The notes under the pieces are model-generated. The model had not been told where the DNA came from, did no database searches, and saw nothing but the letters and a program-made list of their open reading frames with translations. Shown here one piece after another: positions 11,332-24,554 of a stretch of 64,000 bases of DNA. Numbering within the stretch: the first letter of the stretch is position 1; every line of letters starts with the position of its first letter. The position numbers and the translations under genes were made by a program. The stretch is from Adiantum capillus-veneris. Its lineage: Eukaryota > Streptophyta > Polypodiopsida > Polypodiales > Pteridaceae. Location of the stretch: assembly GCA_014529385.2 (NCBI GenBank), contig CM043962.1, positions 38,843,098-38,907,097 on the forward strand. Direction: 5' to 3'.

Positions 11332-12800
11332 TTACTCTTGGGAAGCATTGTAAGCATTGACAAGGTTTAGGTTATCCTTCAATTGTATGCCTTGCATCCA
11401 TGTAGCATCTTCAAAAGGATAATTCTTAAACTTAATAAGATATCGTCGGATAGTCTTACCGCCTCTTAGTACCTTGTCTTCATGTCGAAGAATGGACTCA
11501 GGCTGCAGCACCTCCTCTTGGTCCTCGATCTCCGGTGGGTCTTCAATAGTTGGTTCTTGAGGTGGCTCTCCTTTGTAAGGCTTTAATAGGCTCACATGGA
11601 AAGCATTGTGTATGAGCCAATGATTGGCCAACTTGAGTTGATAGGCCATCTCATTGATTGGCCTAAGAATCTGAAAGGGACCATAGTACCTTTTCGCTAG
11701 TTTAGCATAGTACTTTTGGTTGCCCGTAGGATTCTTGCCCGTCGTGTGCCTTAATCGAGCCTTGGGAAACTTTAACAAGACCCAATCGTTTTCTTTAAAG
11801 GCTTGGGCTCTTTTGTGCTTGTCAGCAGCAGCATTTTGCCTTTGCTGTGAGATAGAGATAGCATCCTTAATCTTTTGGAAAGATTCTTGTAGGTCTCGGC
11901 TATACTCATCTGCAACGAAGATCTTCCCATGTACCTTAAGTAGCAAGGGACTTTTTGATCTTCCCTCAATTACCTCAAAAGGTGCTTTTCCCGTGGAAGT
12001 ATGTACAGTGTTGTTGTAAGCATACTCCACTAAGGGTAAGTACTTCTCCCATTGGGATCTTTGATCTACTTCCGTTACATAGGCTTTTAGTAGATCGAGA
12101 ATGGTTAGGTTAGCTATTTCACTTTGGCCATCCGTTTGTGGATGATAGGCCGAAGAGAAGTTAGCCTTGTCCCTAGATTCTCAAAGAGACCCTTCCAGAA
12201 ATTACTGGTCATTCTAGGATCTCTATCCGACACTATGGACATTGGCAAGCCATGGTACTTGAAAATTTGTGAAATGAAGATGGTTGCCATTTGATGGGCT
12301 TTGATAGTCTTTTTGACAGGTATAAAATGAGCTTGTTTACTGAACCTGTCTACTATCGTCCATATTCCCGTATTCCCATGGCTAGACTTAGGCAATCCAA
12401 AGATAAAATCCATGGATATGCTCTCCCATGGTGAATTAGGGATTGGCAAAGGTTGAAGCAATCCAAGTTGCTTCCCTATATCAAATTTTGTCTTTTGGCA
12501 TACCACACATTTAGAAACATACTCTTGTATGTTCACTTTCATGTTAGACCAATAGAAATATGTTTCAATTCCCTTTAAGGTAGACTGAATCCCTCTATGC
12601 CCCGCATAAGGTGGAGCATGAGATTCATACATTACTTTCTCACGTAGTGAGTTAGTAACGCATAGTCTATTGCCATAGATAAGATAACCATCTTGTAAAG
12701 TAAATGGTTCTTCTTTCTTCCCCAATGCAAGGGCTGAAATCACATCTTTAAAATCGGGATCAATAGCGTACTCATCTATCATTGAAGATAGATCATTGTG
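11332..12800 (-). pseudogene. Integrase and chromodomain tail of gypsy element 2
   Basis: The zinc-binding module is seen as YAGHRGI (about 12600) and YVSKCVVCQKTKFD (about 12500). The catalytic core includes GIWTIVDRFSKQAHF and SDRDPRMTSNFWKGLF for the aspartates. A frameshift follows RLTSLRP near 12150, and the frame resumes by 12030 at MEYAYNNTVHTSTGKAPF, beside the glutamate region. The C-terminal part runs open to 11332 and ends with the chromodomain-like RRYLIKFKNYPFEDATWM. The tail is better preserved than in element 1, but the core is broken. Confidence 0.88.
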
Positions 12801-12809
12801 AGTTGCTAT

Positions 12810-14060
12810 GGAAACCGCATTCACTCTCGGCCGTCTTGAGAGTGTATCAGCTACTTGATTATGCTTGCCAGCAATGTGAGCAATATGAAAATGAAATTGC
12901 GAAAGGAAATTTGCCCACCTCATTTGTTTGTCGGAGAGCTTGGTCTGCGTCATGAAGTACTTAAAACTTTGGTGATCCGTTCGCAGAATGAAAGGAGTCC
13001 CCAATAAATAGTGCTTCCATGAGTCTAAGGCATGTAGAACTACAAGGAGTTCCTTTTCATATATGCCTAGAGCTTGCTCAACAGGGTCGAGCCTTCGACT
13101 CTCATAGCCTATGGCATGCCCTTCTTGGAGCAAAACAGCTCCAAGGCAATCACCACAAGCATCACATTGGACCTCAAATGGTTTTGAGACGTTCGGTAGT
13201 GTAAGCACAGGTTGAGAGATAAGCTTTTCGAAAGCATTGTTCTCTTTAGTAGACCATGTATACCTAACGCTTTTCTTTGTTAGGTCATGTAATGGTCCCG
13301 CAATTTGTGAGAACTTTTCTATGAAGCGTCTATAGTATGCACACATACCTATAAAGCTTCTTAGTTCATGAAGATTCCTTGGTTTAGGCCATACTTTTAT
13401 TACCTCTAACTTAGATGGATCCATTTGGATGCCATCTTGAGAGATAATATGACCTAAATATTGAATCTCTTGCAAGAAAAATTCACTTTGCTTTCGATTA
13501 GCATAAAGTTTATTCTCTCTTAAAACTTGAAATATTACCTGGAGGTGTTGCTTGTGTTCCTCCAATGAATTAGAGTAGATGATAATATCATCAAAGAACA
13601 CTCTAGTGAAGGTTCGATGAGGCCTGAACAGCTTCTCCATCAAGCGGTTGAATGTGGCTGGTGCAATGGTCAAGCCAAAAGGCATGACAATGTATAAGAC
13701 CAAATGTGGTACGAAATGGGGTCTTTACAATGTCTTGATCAACTATCCTTATTTGATGATAGCCACTTTTTAGTTCAATCCTACTAAAGTAGGTCGATCC
13801 TTGTAGCTTATCAAATAGGTCTTCTACCCGTGGAACGGGAAACCTATTCTTGATAGTGATCCTATTTAGTGCTCTATAGTCGACACACATACGATATGTG
13901 CCGTCTTTCTTTTGCACTAATAGCACAGGTGAGCAAAATGGAGATGAGCTTGGCCTAACCATACCCTTCTCAACTAACTCATGCACTTGCCGCATAATCT
14001 CCTCTTGTTGAGGTTGAGAAACTCTATAAGGAGGTTTGTTAGGCGGTGAACTTCCTGGAA
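12810..14060 (-). pseudogene. Reverse transcriptase and RNase H of gypsy element 2
   Basis: The reverse transcriptase shows [35 protein letters not shown] and VFFDDIIIYS. A single frameshift near 13690-13715 separates the fingers from the catalytic half (FGL on one side, [15 protein letters not shown] on the other). The rest, from the palm through RNase H (FEVQCDACGDCLGAVLL, RTDHQSFKYF, GKHNQVADTLSRR), stays open in one frame into the integrase. Relative to the SRID of element 1, ELKSG here has E in place of D. Apart from the frameshift the domain order and spacing are as expected. Confidence 0.9.
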
Positions 14061-14339
14061 GAAGTTCGATTGCATGGTCATCATTACCTCGTTTAGGAGG
14101 TAGCTCACAAGGGATGTCGTCAATAAAAACATCTTGAAACCCCTTGAGAAAATTGGATAACTCTAATTCCTTTTGGTTGCTTTTATTTTCTTTTGTTAAA
14201 GCATTAGGTTCATTTTGAGAATCTTTAACAAAAATCATGTACACGGAAATAGATCTCTTTATTGACTTGTTGAAAGCTGATGTATGTACAATGGGGATGG
14301 TGTTACCCATTTCCTTAGCATCTATATACATGTCTTTTT

Positions 14340-14680
14340 CCCTGAACTTAAAGGAGATTCTCCTTTCAGGAAATTTAACATCGACAGCCAGGCGGTCAAA
14401 CCATGGTGCCCCTAGGATTACATCCTCATGCTTGAGAGGAGAGATAAAGAAGTCCTCTTTGTCCACATAGCCTTGGACATGAAGCCTCAATTTCCCGATT
14501 AAGGGAGTGACTGAAGCTTCTTGCCCCTTGAAGGCACTGTCTGCGGGTAGGAAATCTCCCATCTCGTAGGATTGTATGCCTAGCTTGGTGGCCAACTCTA
14601 TAGATATAAAATTGTGAGTAGAACCAGGGTCAAAGAGAATAAAAGCATCATGTTCTCTTACCTTTCCCCAAGCATGGCAT
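14340..14680 (-). pseudogene. Aspartic protease of gypsy element 2
   Basis: [13 protein letters not shown] (about 14600-14640) and VILGAPWFD (about 14390) mark a retropepsin-like domain between the zinc knuckle and the reverse transcriptase. The DPGS active-site reading is shared with element 1. The segment lies in an open frame of about 510 codons that starts in gag and ends in the reverse transcriptase frameshift, so this domain itself is intact and only its polyprotein is broken. Confidence 0.83.
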
Positions 14681-14689
14681 AGAGGAGAT

Positions 14690-16262
14690 CCTTTGTGGTG
14701 AGTTTGGTGAGTCTCCTCCTCTTGGATTTCAACCAAGGAAGCTCTAGGAGGATCTTGGCGGTTGTTCTTTTGGGGACAAGCGCGGTACGGATGCCCTTGT
14801 TCGCTGCACTTGAAACACCGGTTATCCTTATGATAACGCTCAAGCTCTTCAGGAGAGATTTTATTCTTACCTTTGTAAACTCCCTTCTCTTTAGCTTTAT
14901 TGGAGTTGCCCTTAGGAGACTTTTGGACATTGTCCTTCCCCTTAGGCTCATTGGAACCCTTGTTTTCCGGGGGCTTTTTATTTCTTTTAGCCCCCGTTTG
15001 GAAATTGATTCGAGAGGCCACCATAGTGTGGTGTATTACCGCCGATATGGTACGTGGCCTTTGGTAGTTGACATACTCCGCCATTTCTTCGCTTAAGCCC
15101 GCACAAAATTGTTGCTTTTGCTCTCCAAAATCCAACTTTTTGAAGACGGTGGCTTTGAGTTGTAGGTCCCAAAACTATCTACATATTTGTGGATGGATTC
15201 ATTGGGAGAGAGCTTTAAGATTCACCATTCGGTGAGTACTTTGTCTTTGGCATCGGTGGCCAGAAACTGCTTCATAATGGAAGCTCTTAAAGCTTTCCAT
15301 GTTCGTGGAGCTTCACCGTTGGCTCGTAGGCTAGACCACCATTGTCTGGCGGACTTTTGAAAGTGCATAGCTACATGGCGTAGCTTAGAGGACTCCGTGA
15401 AGCCCTCATCTCCAAACGCCGCATCGAATTGCTAGATAAAGGCCAAGACTTTGTCCGTAGCACCAAAGGTGCCATCATAGGTAAGGAAAGAGATGCTCTT
15501 CCCTCCCTCTTTGAATTTCTTCAGCTTGGACGACCTCTTCCATGCGGCATAGGATTTCCTATGGCCTCTTCTTTTTGATGGTTCAAAGGTTGCACCATCA
15601 CTTTCTTCAGAAGGTGAAGAATTTTAAGAAGGTGGAGAAGAGGGTGACCTCTTTCTCGCCTTTTTCTTTTCTTGATCTTTTTCGTCTTCACCATCGCTTT
15701 CATAAGAGGAAGAGGATGAAGAAGATGGAGAAGAGGGTGTCCTCTTTCTCGCCTTTTTCTTCTCTTGCTTTTCATCATCCCTCTTTGAGTTATGGTGAGG
15801 AGAAGAATACGATGGTCTTCTCCGCTTTGGTGGTGATGGAGAGCGTTTAGCCCGCCATCTTCGTGGAGCCATCTCCGCCGAGGTGGCAGGAGACTCGCTT
15901 CTTTCTCGTTCCTTCGGTGGAGGCTCTTGAGTTCTCCTTTGGGAAGGAGATGCATCGTCAAGAAGTAAATTCTTGAGCCCTTCATATGGATTCTCTTCTT
16001 CTTCCCGAATCAGAGAGAGACCTCTTTTGGTAGTCTCACAAGGAGGCTTCCTAGGTGTTCTCTCGTCATGGTGATGAGCTTGGAGAATCCCGTGAGCACG
16101 AAGCTGTCGTTGCACTTCACTTTGGAGAGATGGATATCCCATGGCTTGTTGAAGCCTAGAAACAAGATAGTTAACAAACATTGAAGCATCATTAGTAGCT
16201 TGCTCATGAGAAAAATCAAAGTTATCAACATTAATTTCACTCTCTTTACTATTGTCAGCCAT
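14690..16262 (-). pseudogene. Gag of gypsy element 2
   Basis: Gag starts MADNSKESEINVDNFDF at 16262, the same start as in element 1. It contains two copies of a basic, serine-rich block (KKKARKRTPSSPSSSSSSS, then KKKARKRSPSSPPS). The first frame ends at a stop near 15625. Capsid-like sequence (SARQWWSSLRANGEAPRTW) continues with a further in-frame stop near 15433 and a frameshift near 15175. The zinc knuckle [17 protein letters not shown] (about 14770-14820) keeps all four ligands. The protein would package element RNA. Confidence 0.83.
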
Positions 16263-16677
16263 TCTAACAAATTTTAGGTGTAAACTTTTTAGGTGTGCTT
16301 TGGCACTTCAAGCCCTAGTTGCTACTCCTCTTTATCCCTTTAGAAAAAGCACTCAAGCTACTGTACCCGCGGCTCAAATACCATTAACTGCAAGGAATAG
16401 AAGAGAGGGTCTTTCGACACCAAAACAGCACCGGCTCCTGTTAAGCTTCTAATAGCTCAATAGTGGTTAAGCCGTAGGCAAAAGCCATAGGCAAGCCCCG
16501 TAGGAATCCACTATTAAGACCATAGCTCTCGACGGTGATGCCCCGTTAACTGCACGAAGGCAGGCGCACTGCAAGGCTGAAAAATCCCTATTCTACTTAC
16601 TCACAGGCAATTAATAATACCAACCATTTGTAGTTAGCTTGAGGACCTCCCTTCTTGAGCAAGAAAAGAGAAACCTT

Positions 16678-16691
16678 GAGCTCTGATACCA
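16678..16691 (-). other. Primer-binding site, gypsy element 2
   Basis: The minus strand reads TGGTATCAGAGCTC next to the 5' LTR that begins at 16693. This is the standard plant site complementary to initiator tRNA-Met, here with no mismatch in the core. Confidence 0.92.
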
Positions 16692-16692
16692 A

Positions 16693-18465
16693 TGTAACAT
16701 TTAATGGCCTAATAACTTGTGTGTAGCGAAAATGAGCATGAACATAGTGGGCATTTCATTAGAATAGATTCCTAATGAGAATTACAAGAGTGCTTGGGTG
16801 GAGAGAGCAACAAAAAGCATAACACCTAGTTAGATAGCATCGACAATACTTTCAAAAGAGAGAGAAATTAAGCTATTGACAACAGTTGAGGACCGGATTT
16901 TCATGGAGCCGGTCCCCCCTCCAAAAGGCTTTGTATTATGGTTTCTCCCATCAAGAGAGACATTGTACAATACCATTCTTTGTGTTCCTTCAAGACTAGC
17001 TAGTGCAATGAAGATGAAAGCTTCATGTACTAAGCAAAACACTTAACAAACACAACTTCAATTATCCCCGTTCTCAGACCCAAGACCTCACACACCTTCG
17101 AAGATGGTGAGAGCTAGCAGGATATGAGAGTAGATTGAGAGGAAGAAGGAGTATCTTACGAGAAAGATGTACATGTCCTCACATAATCACTCATATTAGC
17201 ATAGATTTAGCTTAGTAATTAGCTTGGTAGAGGAGATGAGCATGCATTGAAGCTTGGCTCTTGGCTGGATTTGCATCCACATGCCAAGAGTGTGTTGATG
17301 TAGGCTTCTATCTCACAAGCTTGGAGTAGGTGATGAGCTCTCCATTAAAGCTTGGGAAGAGATAGTCTTCTTTGCTTCACACATAGACTATGTGTGTGAG
17401 TGTGTGTGTGTGTGATAATTCCTTTCAAAAATCAGCCCCCTCTCTCTCTTGAGCGAGCCCTCTTGCTATTTGCTCTTGCTGAAGCCTCATTGGCCCTCCC
17501 CAAGTCAAGCCAATCACCATTAAGCAGCATAAGTGATAGCCTTCTGACATGTGTCCCCCTTTATCCTTTTGTGAGAGCTTTAGGTAATTAAATAATTAAA
17601 CTAAACTCTCATTGGACCCCTTTGCCTCCTGGCCAATAGGAATCAGGCAAGCCATTGGGCTCCTGAATGCTCATTGGACCCCTTGGGAGACTGCCGAATA
17701 GTCTTCTAGGAGACTTAATTCTCATTGGTTTCTTTTATTAAATGCTTTTAAATTAATTAAACTAGATTTACTCTAGCTTAATTCTCATTGGTCCACTTCA
17801 AGGGTCATCCAATAGAAATTGGGCACACCTTGTGGGCATCTGGCCTAGGGAGCTGACATGTGTCCCTCATTCCCTTTGTGTAAAGGGAGCCTGTGTGTGT
17901 GTGTGTGGCTTTCTCTCTCATCCCCTACTCTCAAGGCTCTCCCCCTCCCATGTAGGGATATGCCAAGACTTTTTAGTCACACACAAAGCATCCAATTTCC
18001 CCTAGGTTTGACCTTTGGACACAACCTTTGGATTTTGGAACCTTAGCATTTTGGAAGTCTTAATGGGCTGAACCTTAGGGTCTTTTTAGCCCATTGTTGC
18101 ACATGGCTCTTTTGCAGATGGCCCCCCCTTCGGATCCCTACTGTGGCCGGTCTGCTAGCTTAGTCAATATTCTAGCTTTTTCTCCCCTGGCACTTCCCCA
18201 CATTAAATGATCAGTTTAATATGAGAAAATCATTTAGGAGAATTAGATATTGATTATTATGACATTACCTCTCTCTTGGAATCATAGTCGTCCTCGACTA
18301 TGGTGTAGAGAAGATAAAGCATATTCATGAGTCCTTTTCTTAGCGTGTAGAGGATCCCTATGTTACCCTACAACATCATTCCACAATGGATGACTAGTCC
18401 ATTTGGCGCTTGAGAGCCTGAGGCTGCCGCAAGCATGTCTGCACATTAGTCCTATCAGTCTTCCA
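16693..18465 (-). repeat. 5' LTR of gypsy element 2
   Basis: Begins TGTAACATTTAATGG directly after the primer-binding site and matches 9391-11186. The match ends at 'cttccatagta' (18470), after which sequence typical of the 1-1048 repeat family resumes. It may therefore be complete or slightly truncated at that end. Confidence 0.78.
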
Positions 18466-18538
18466 TAGTAGACTCTTAGTTGATCTATTGTAATTTAGTT
18501 GATGAATACCTTTTACACTTGAGTAAATACCCCAAGGT

Positions 18539-18607
<69 letters not shown>

Positions 18608-19926
18608 CTTCTATACATATCATACCATTAATATTTTCAATAATAAATAATCATAATCGCATTAAAGAGAGATTTGGCATATGAATTATTTACGATTAAT
18701 TTGGATTTGATATATGAATATACTAAACATGTCTAAACTAAGTTAACTTTATGTATTATAAAAATAAATAAGAACTTACATGGTATCTTATTCATTGTTG
18801 CCATGTCATGTTCCAAATAAACTCACTATGTCAAAGAAGAGTGTTAATAAAGATTGTTTACAAGCACAATAAGGATGGTAAGAAATAAGTTGTTGAACAC
18901 TCACTCACATTTGCAATAAACCCATTGCAAAAAAATATTTGTTGAAAAATAGGTAAGATTTTTGTATAAACATTTAAGTTCTAACGTACTTTCTCATGCA
19001 TGTTATCTTTCATATGCATGTAGCAAAAGATGTTTAACTTAAGAAGGTTCTCTACATCATAGAAGGTCAAACCAAGATTGTGAGAAAAAGGGCTATGTTG
19101 ATAGTGTATGTGTTGTGTGTGCAAGAGCTATTGTAACGTATGTACTACATAGGTAGGTAGATACACCTCAATATGCAATTTTTTATAGTGTATGTGGGGT
19201 GATTGTGATATCCGGTTCATGATCATGATAATTCAAGAATGGTAGGGTATCATTTTGTAGGTACTATGTAGTTAGATAAATGCATGTTGAGGTGATTTTT
19301 TATTCTTGAAAATCTCCAATGAATCCAACCCTTTGGTCCATTACCCTAAACAATCGTTGGAATTGGTCCCAAACCCACCGACACCAAAGTTAGGACAACA
19401 GTTTTTTGATAAATATTTATATGTTTATGACTTCATATGCTAGGTTTGTGTGGATAAAATTGTGTACATAATAGAACATTTTCATACATTAATGTCTACT
19501 TAATTAATTAAAATGAAATTTCAAGTAGAACAACCTTATTGTTTGTTACACTATATTAAGGAATTTTTTTAATAATGGACAAATTTTCCATGTCAAAGAA
19601 GAGTGTTAGTTTAATATTCTTGAAAAGCACAATAATGATGGTTAAGAATAACTTGTTGAAAAATCAATAACATTTTCAATGACCTCATCATAAAACATTT
19701 TTTTCTGATCATCATATTGCTCAGATCATCATATTGCAAACTTTTACATATTATGGTGACATGTAAAGTTTTTAAACTAGCATCTATTTAATCTTCTACC
19801 TTCCTCAAAAAAATAAAAATAAACTAACATCTATTTTTGTGTCTACTCTTAGTTGATATCATGGGAATTGCAAGATACTTGCCAAATACTTTTTAACTTT
19901 GAGTAGATACCTCAAGGTAAAGTGAA

Positions 19927-19989
<63 letters not shown>

Positions 19990-21748
19990 ATCTCTCTATC
20001 ATAAACATTACTTAATCTTTTAAAAAATAAATGGTCCTACTTGTCTTAAATTGAGATTTTTTGTATGTATCAATTTGGATTCATATTGATTTCAAATATG
20101 AACATATTAATAATGTCAAATAGTAAGTTAATTTTATGATGCCCAAACATCAATACACTAAGAAATTTCATGGTGTATAATTCATTGCTAACATGGCATC
20201 TTTCATATGCATGTAACAAATTATTTTCAACATAAAAAATATATCTCCTTGTAGTCACTTAGACTTGGAAGAATTATTTACAACAAATATTGCTCATTTG
20301 TTCTCTACTTTGAAGACTCTATAACCTTCACTAAGGTATGACCTACGTTTTTCCTTATTTTAGCTATTTATATTTAATAGCAAAGAGTGAAAAAGTAAAC
20401 ACTTCAATTGTATAAATAACAATTTAAAGGAAGAAAATGACCTTTAAGTTCTTATATTTATGGCAAGATATTTAGTTAATGCTCTTTTAATAGTCATTAA
20501 GATAGTAGTATGCAATAAAATAGAGAAAATACAAAACCTTTGACATGGTGTTGCATTAATCCGTTTTTAAAAGAGTCTCTAGATTTAAAAAACAAAATTC
20601 TATGTATAAAAATATATGAATGGTTTGTATACTCAAATTATGAATGAATATAAAAATAATCTATATTTTCTTTTATTGCATTAGGAAAATGAGAGATGCT
20701 ATCTTGAGATTATTACCATTGGAGACACAAATTTTTCTATCTTTTGAGTTTGAAAGAGAGTTGATGCCTACAGGTTGGGAGTATACATAAATGACAGAAA
20801 CATCAAACACTTGGGGGTCATTTGGTAAAATAGGGGGACACTTAGAATTATAGCTCATAATAGCCATCATTTTAGGGAGCAAATAAATCTAATGAGATAC
20901 AAAAAAATGTTAGATATAATAGATATCTACACGATATTAGTATATGATTTGTTTACTAGTCATAATAAATATTTAGATCTAAGGTATGCATATGAAAATG
21001 AAGTACATATTTTCCTCAAAGAAGTTTTGAGAGACTAAAAATCATTTTAAAGTTTATTCTTGAAGCTTATTGGGACTAAACGTTGTGTTGATCACATTCT
21101 TTTGTATTAAATAGCTCATGCATATCCTATTCTTTTATTAATCATATAGCTTATATCTATTCTATCACTTATGTTTAGATTTTGAAGAAAAAATCTAAAG
21201 CAAGAAACCTTGATTTCTTGGAGGTAGATTAATTATGCAATTATTTATGTATATATATACGTGTGTGTGTGTGTGTGTGTGTATACGTATGTAAATTTGT
21301 TTTATTTTTTAAAAACTCATGTTTGGAATAATATTTATGTTTTACAAGAGAAAAAACATATAAGCACAAAGAACCATTTGAAGTATATAAAAAAGAAGAG
21401 AAGGTAGTATTCTAAAAGAACTCTCTTTTTTCTATTGATAATATGTGTACATATATGTTTGTAATATGTAGATTCTAAATCTTCACATATGTATGTGCAT
21501 TAAAAAAAAGATTACATAGTAATTTGATATTCTTCTTATAAAAAAAATTCTATCGAAATCATTAAGAACATAAGTGTAATTATTAGTTTCTATTATCTAT
21601 GAATATCAAATGTATTGATAGAAATTAACAAGCAATGGATTCTTTTTTTTTTAACTCTTTATAAATTAAAAAACAAACCAAAATGTGACAATCAGATGTT
21701 TTTTCCATCATTGATAACTCTGCCTATTGATTTCAAATAACTTGCTAT

Positions 21749-21783
<35 letters not shown>

Positions 21784-22059
21784 TTTCTCTCTATAAATCT
21801 TGTACACACACATACACATGCATGAATGCTCATTGCAACAATGTAATGTTTTTCATTTAGTTCATGTAGTTAATTACTATATATGGACACAAACTACATA
21901 TTTAAAAAAGACATGCAAACACTTATATAATCACATACACATGCATAAATGATCATTGCAACAATGTAATGATTTTCAATTAGAATTTGATATTTATTTC
22001 ATGAAATTGATTAATATATATGGACAAAAACAATATATTTAAAAAAAACACGCAAACAC

Positions 22060-22147
<88 letters not shown>

Positions 22148-22309
22148 GACAGTTTAATTATATAGTGAATTATTGTTTTTAGAGTCCAAGGACATAAAAT
22201 GGATGTCAATGATTCTATAGTTCATGGTAAAACAAATTGATTTATATTTATACTAAATTAAAAAATGAAATTGCGATTAAATTTCATCAATTTTGTATAA
22301 TGTATAAGA
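18466..22309. repeat. AT-rich repeats and microsatellites, no gene seen
   Basis: The block continues the 1-1048 repeat family (copies near 18480, 18825, 19205, 19575 and 19850). Simple repeats are (CT)n at 18541-18604 and 19929-19985, (GT)n at 21261-21282, a run of 34 C at 21750-21783, and (CT)n passing into (CA)n at about 22065-22146. Short open frames here lack recognisable motifs. Near 21780-22070 a short passage ('cacacatacacatgcatgaatg' and flanks) is repeated about 160 bases apart. Confidence 0.55.
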
Positions 22310-22933
22310 GGCACTTATTGAGTATGATAACATTTTTACTATAGAAAATCATGAACTTAAAGAAAACAAAGAAGAAAATGCCAAAATTGTCCGTATTAGC
22401 AAGCAAAAAATAAAGGAGTTAAGAAATAATATCAAAGTGAAATTGAATTTAAGACTCAGAAGAAAAGAAACAAATCACCAAACATTGACTTCTCAACTTC
22501 ATCATCTCTCCATTAAAAAATCATAGATCTATTTAGTACAATAAATCTAAACCATGAAATGTATATGAAATATTTTTCATATATATGGAGTGAGTTAAAT
22601 GGCAATCCAATCCATGAAGTATTACCGATGTGAGCTAAGGCTCAAAGTAATTCTTTGAAGATTCGAGGAAAGACAAAGGAGATTAAAGACAATGTTAAAA
22701 GTATAAAAGATTATATGGGCACATCCCAAAATCCTTAATATAGCATCATTGTAGATCTCAACAATGAGATAATGAGCAAGAATCTCGAAAAGATGAACGC
22801 ACAAATAGATAATCTAGAGAGGGAAATCATCAATTTTAAATCGGACTTAAACAGGCTAAATACTATATGCCTTAGAATGATGCCACCAAAAACAAGCAAC
22901 ATGAAGAATAAAACTATTGTTTTAGACTAAACA
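22310..22933 (+). pseudogene. Coiled-coil-like fragments, possible 5' part of the Helitron gene
   Basis: Two neighbouring open stretches look coding but do not begin with a proper start. One (about 22310-22528) opens EALIEYDNIFTIENHELKE and ends in TAG. The other (about 22585-22933) passes two stops and includes NNEIMSKNLEKMNAQIDNLE. Both are rich in K, E, N, L and I with heptad-like spacing, consistent with coiled coils. They lie upstream of clearer Helitron exons on the same strand. They could be decayed exons, a captured host fragment or chance; no homology is claimed. Confidence 0.3.
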
Positions 22934-22963
22934 TAAGATCATTCACTATTTTGTTTCTATATC

Positions 22964-22970
<7 letters not shown>

Positions 22971-23040
<70 letters not shown>

Positions 23041-23043
23041 ACA
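22971..23043. repeat. (CT)n(CA)n compound microsatellite
   Basis: A CT tract runs directly into a CA tract, the same arrangement as at about 22065-22146, some 900 bases upstream. Confidence 0.9.
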
Positions 23044-23245
23044 AGTATTAAAGTAATAAAAAAACATTTTACATCAATATTTATTTAATGGTTTTAGGGA
23101 GAGCATACATATTGTCGAGTAGATTCTCAATTATGTAAAAGGCATATGCAGATATCTTCAAGGTATTTTATAACAAAACAAACCACATTGAGTTGTACAT
23201 AAAATTAAAATCTCTTAATTAATCCTTTCTTTATTTAATTTTTAG

Positions 23246-24452
23246 ATGACAACTAAGGTAATCAAAAACAAAAATGAGTTTCAAACAATGAGTCTTGAAT
23301 TTTTAAACACAATAAAAATTGCAAGCAAAGAAATCAAACGTAGTTTATTCCCATCATTGGTTGAAACTAACATTTGCTGCTTGAAAGAATATTTCATTTG
23401 GGGAAGAAATAAAAAACCATATTATTTGATGGAGATACAAATTTGCAAACCAAAATTATGGGAAACATTATTGAAATTTCCCATTATATGTGAAAGATTA
23501 TTCATCATAGATTGTTATAAAGTGAAATTACCTCAAAAAAAAGAATTATCAACAAAATATGTACACTCTATAATCCATTCTCTAAAGAGAAGTATCAACC
23601 CCAAAAAAATTCAAAGTCCTTTTTAAAACCAATACTGTAGAAAAAATTTGTATATCTTTTTTACATTAAATTGTCTCCAACCAGCATCAATTATATCTTT
23701 TAATATGATGAAAATAAAAAATTAAAATCAAATATATTCTCATAGTAACTGATTTAAATAAAGATATATAAACCTTGATAATAGTTTAATGACTATAAAG
23801 TATAAATGTAAGTATCTACGTACATACATATTAGCATAACATTTGTATGTTTATAATAAGTAGATATTTACATACATTTATATTTATATATTTATGAATG
23901 TATATTTGTGTAATGATATTTTAATTTTAAAATGATATCATTTCATTACTATAAATATAGATGGAAAGAAAAAATATAGAAGAACTTCAAAGTATTCTTC
24001 AAACTTCAAGAAAAGATCGTCAACAAATAGAAATAGAGAGAAAAACTTTCAAAACAACACGACAATTGAATCTTGATGGATTTGAAATTAATCAAAGTAA
24101 ATCACTCAATATAGCAAAAAAAGGTATAAACAATATCTTAACTACATAAATTTCAACAACTTTATTAAAACCATTTATAAAAGTAGATATTATATAAATA
24201 TATATACATGAATAATAATATGTTGTATTTTATTTTAAATACAACTACTTTGAGAACAAAATATTTGGAGCATCTTTATATGCTTTTAGATTATTCACCA
24301 AAAACACGACAAAAAAATAGCAAGGGAGAGAACACAAACGAAGAAAAAACAAGAAGTTACAAAAGCAACTAAACAAAGGCAACAACTTCAAATAGATATA
24401 ATGAAAACCAAAAGATCTTATATTAAATCTTCACAAGATATAGAACATATTG
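23246..24452 (+). pseudogene. Helitron N-terminal exons (inferred)
   Basis: Three open stretches are each preceded by a T-rich sequence ending in AG, as at intron acceptors. 23246-23626 opens MTTKVIKNKNEFQTMSLEFL after 'aatttttag'. 23961-24123 opens MERKNIEELQSILQ after 'aaatatag' and stops matching at a 'gtataa' donor-like site. 24290-24452 has REVT-type basic and Q-rich sequence (QEVTKATKQRQQLQIDIMK) after 'gcttttag' and ends at 'ggtaga'. They precede the recognisable Helitron domain on the same strand. The exon structure is inference; the sequence itself is not similar to anything I recognise. Confidence 0.4.
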
Positions 24453-24554
24453 GTAGATTTATATTTATAACAAATTAATAGCAACAATTTATATTCTACT
24501 TAATAATAAAGAATATATGGATTAAATATTTCATTTTAAAATGGGACAAAGGAA

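Larger units (their letters stand above)
9391..18465 (-). mobile_element. Ty3/gypsy chromovirus 2, full length but decayed
   Basis: A minus-strand element of about 9.1 kb, closely related to element 1. It has two similar LTRs (9391-11186 and 16693-18465), a tRNA-iMet primer-binding site, gag, protease, reverse transcriptase, RNase H, integrase and a chromodomain-like tail. Its two LTRs look much alike by eye apart from repeat-length changes, which suggests a more recent insertion than element 1. No target-site duplication was found: the five bases before 9391 are ATTTT and those after 18465 are TAGTA. Confidence 0.88.

Noticed and set aside
12114-13703. A separate gene formed by the 529-codon minus-strand frame
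   Set aside because: It is the uninterrupted middle of gypsy pol (RT, RNase H, integrase core) between two frameshifts.
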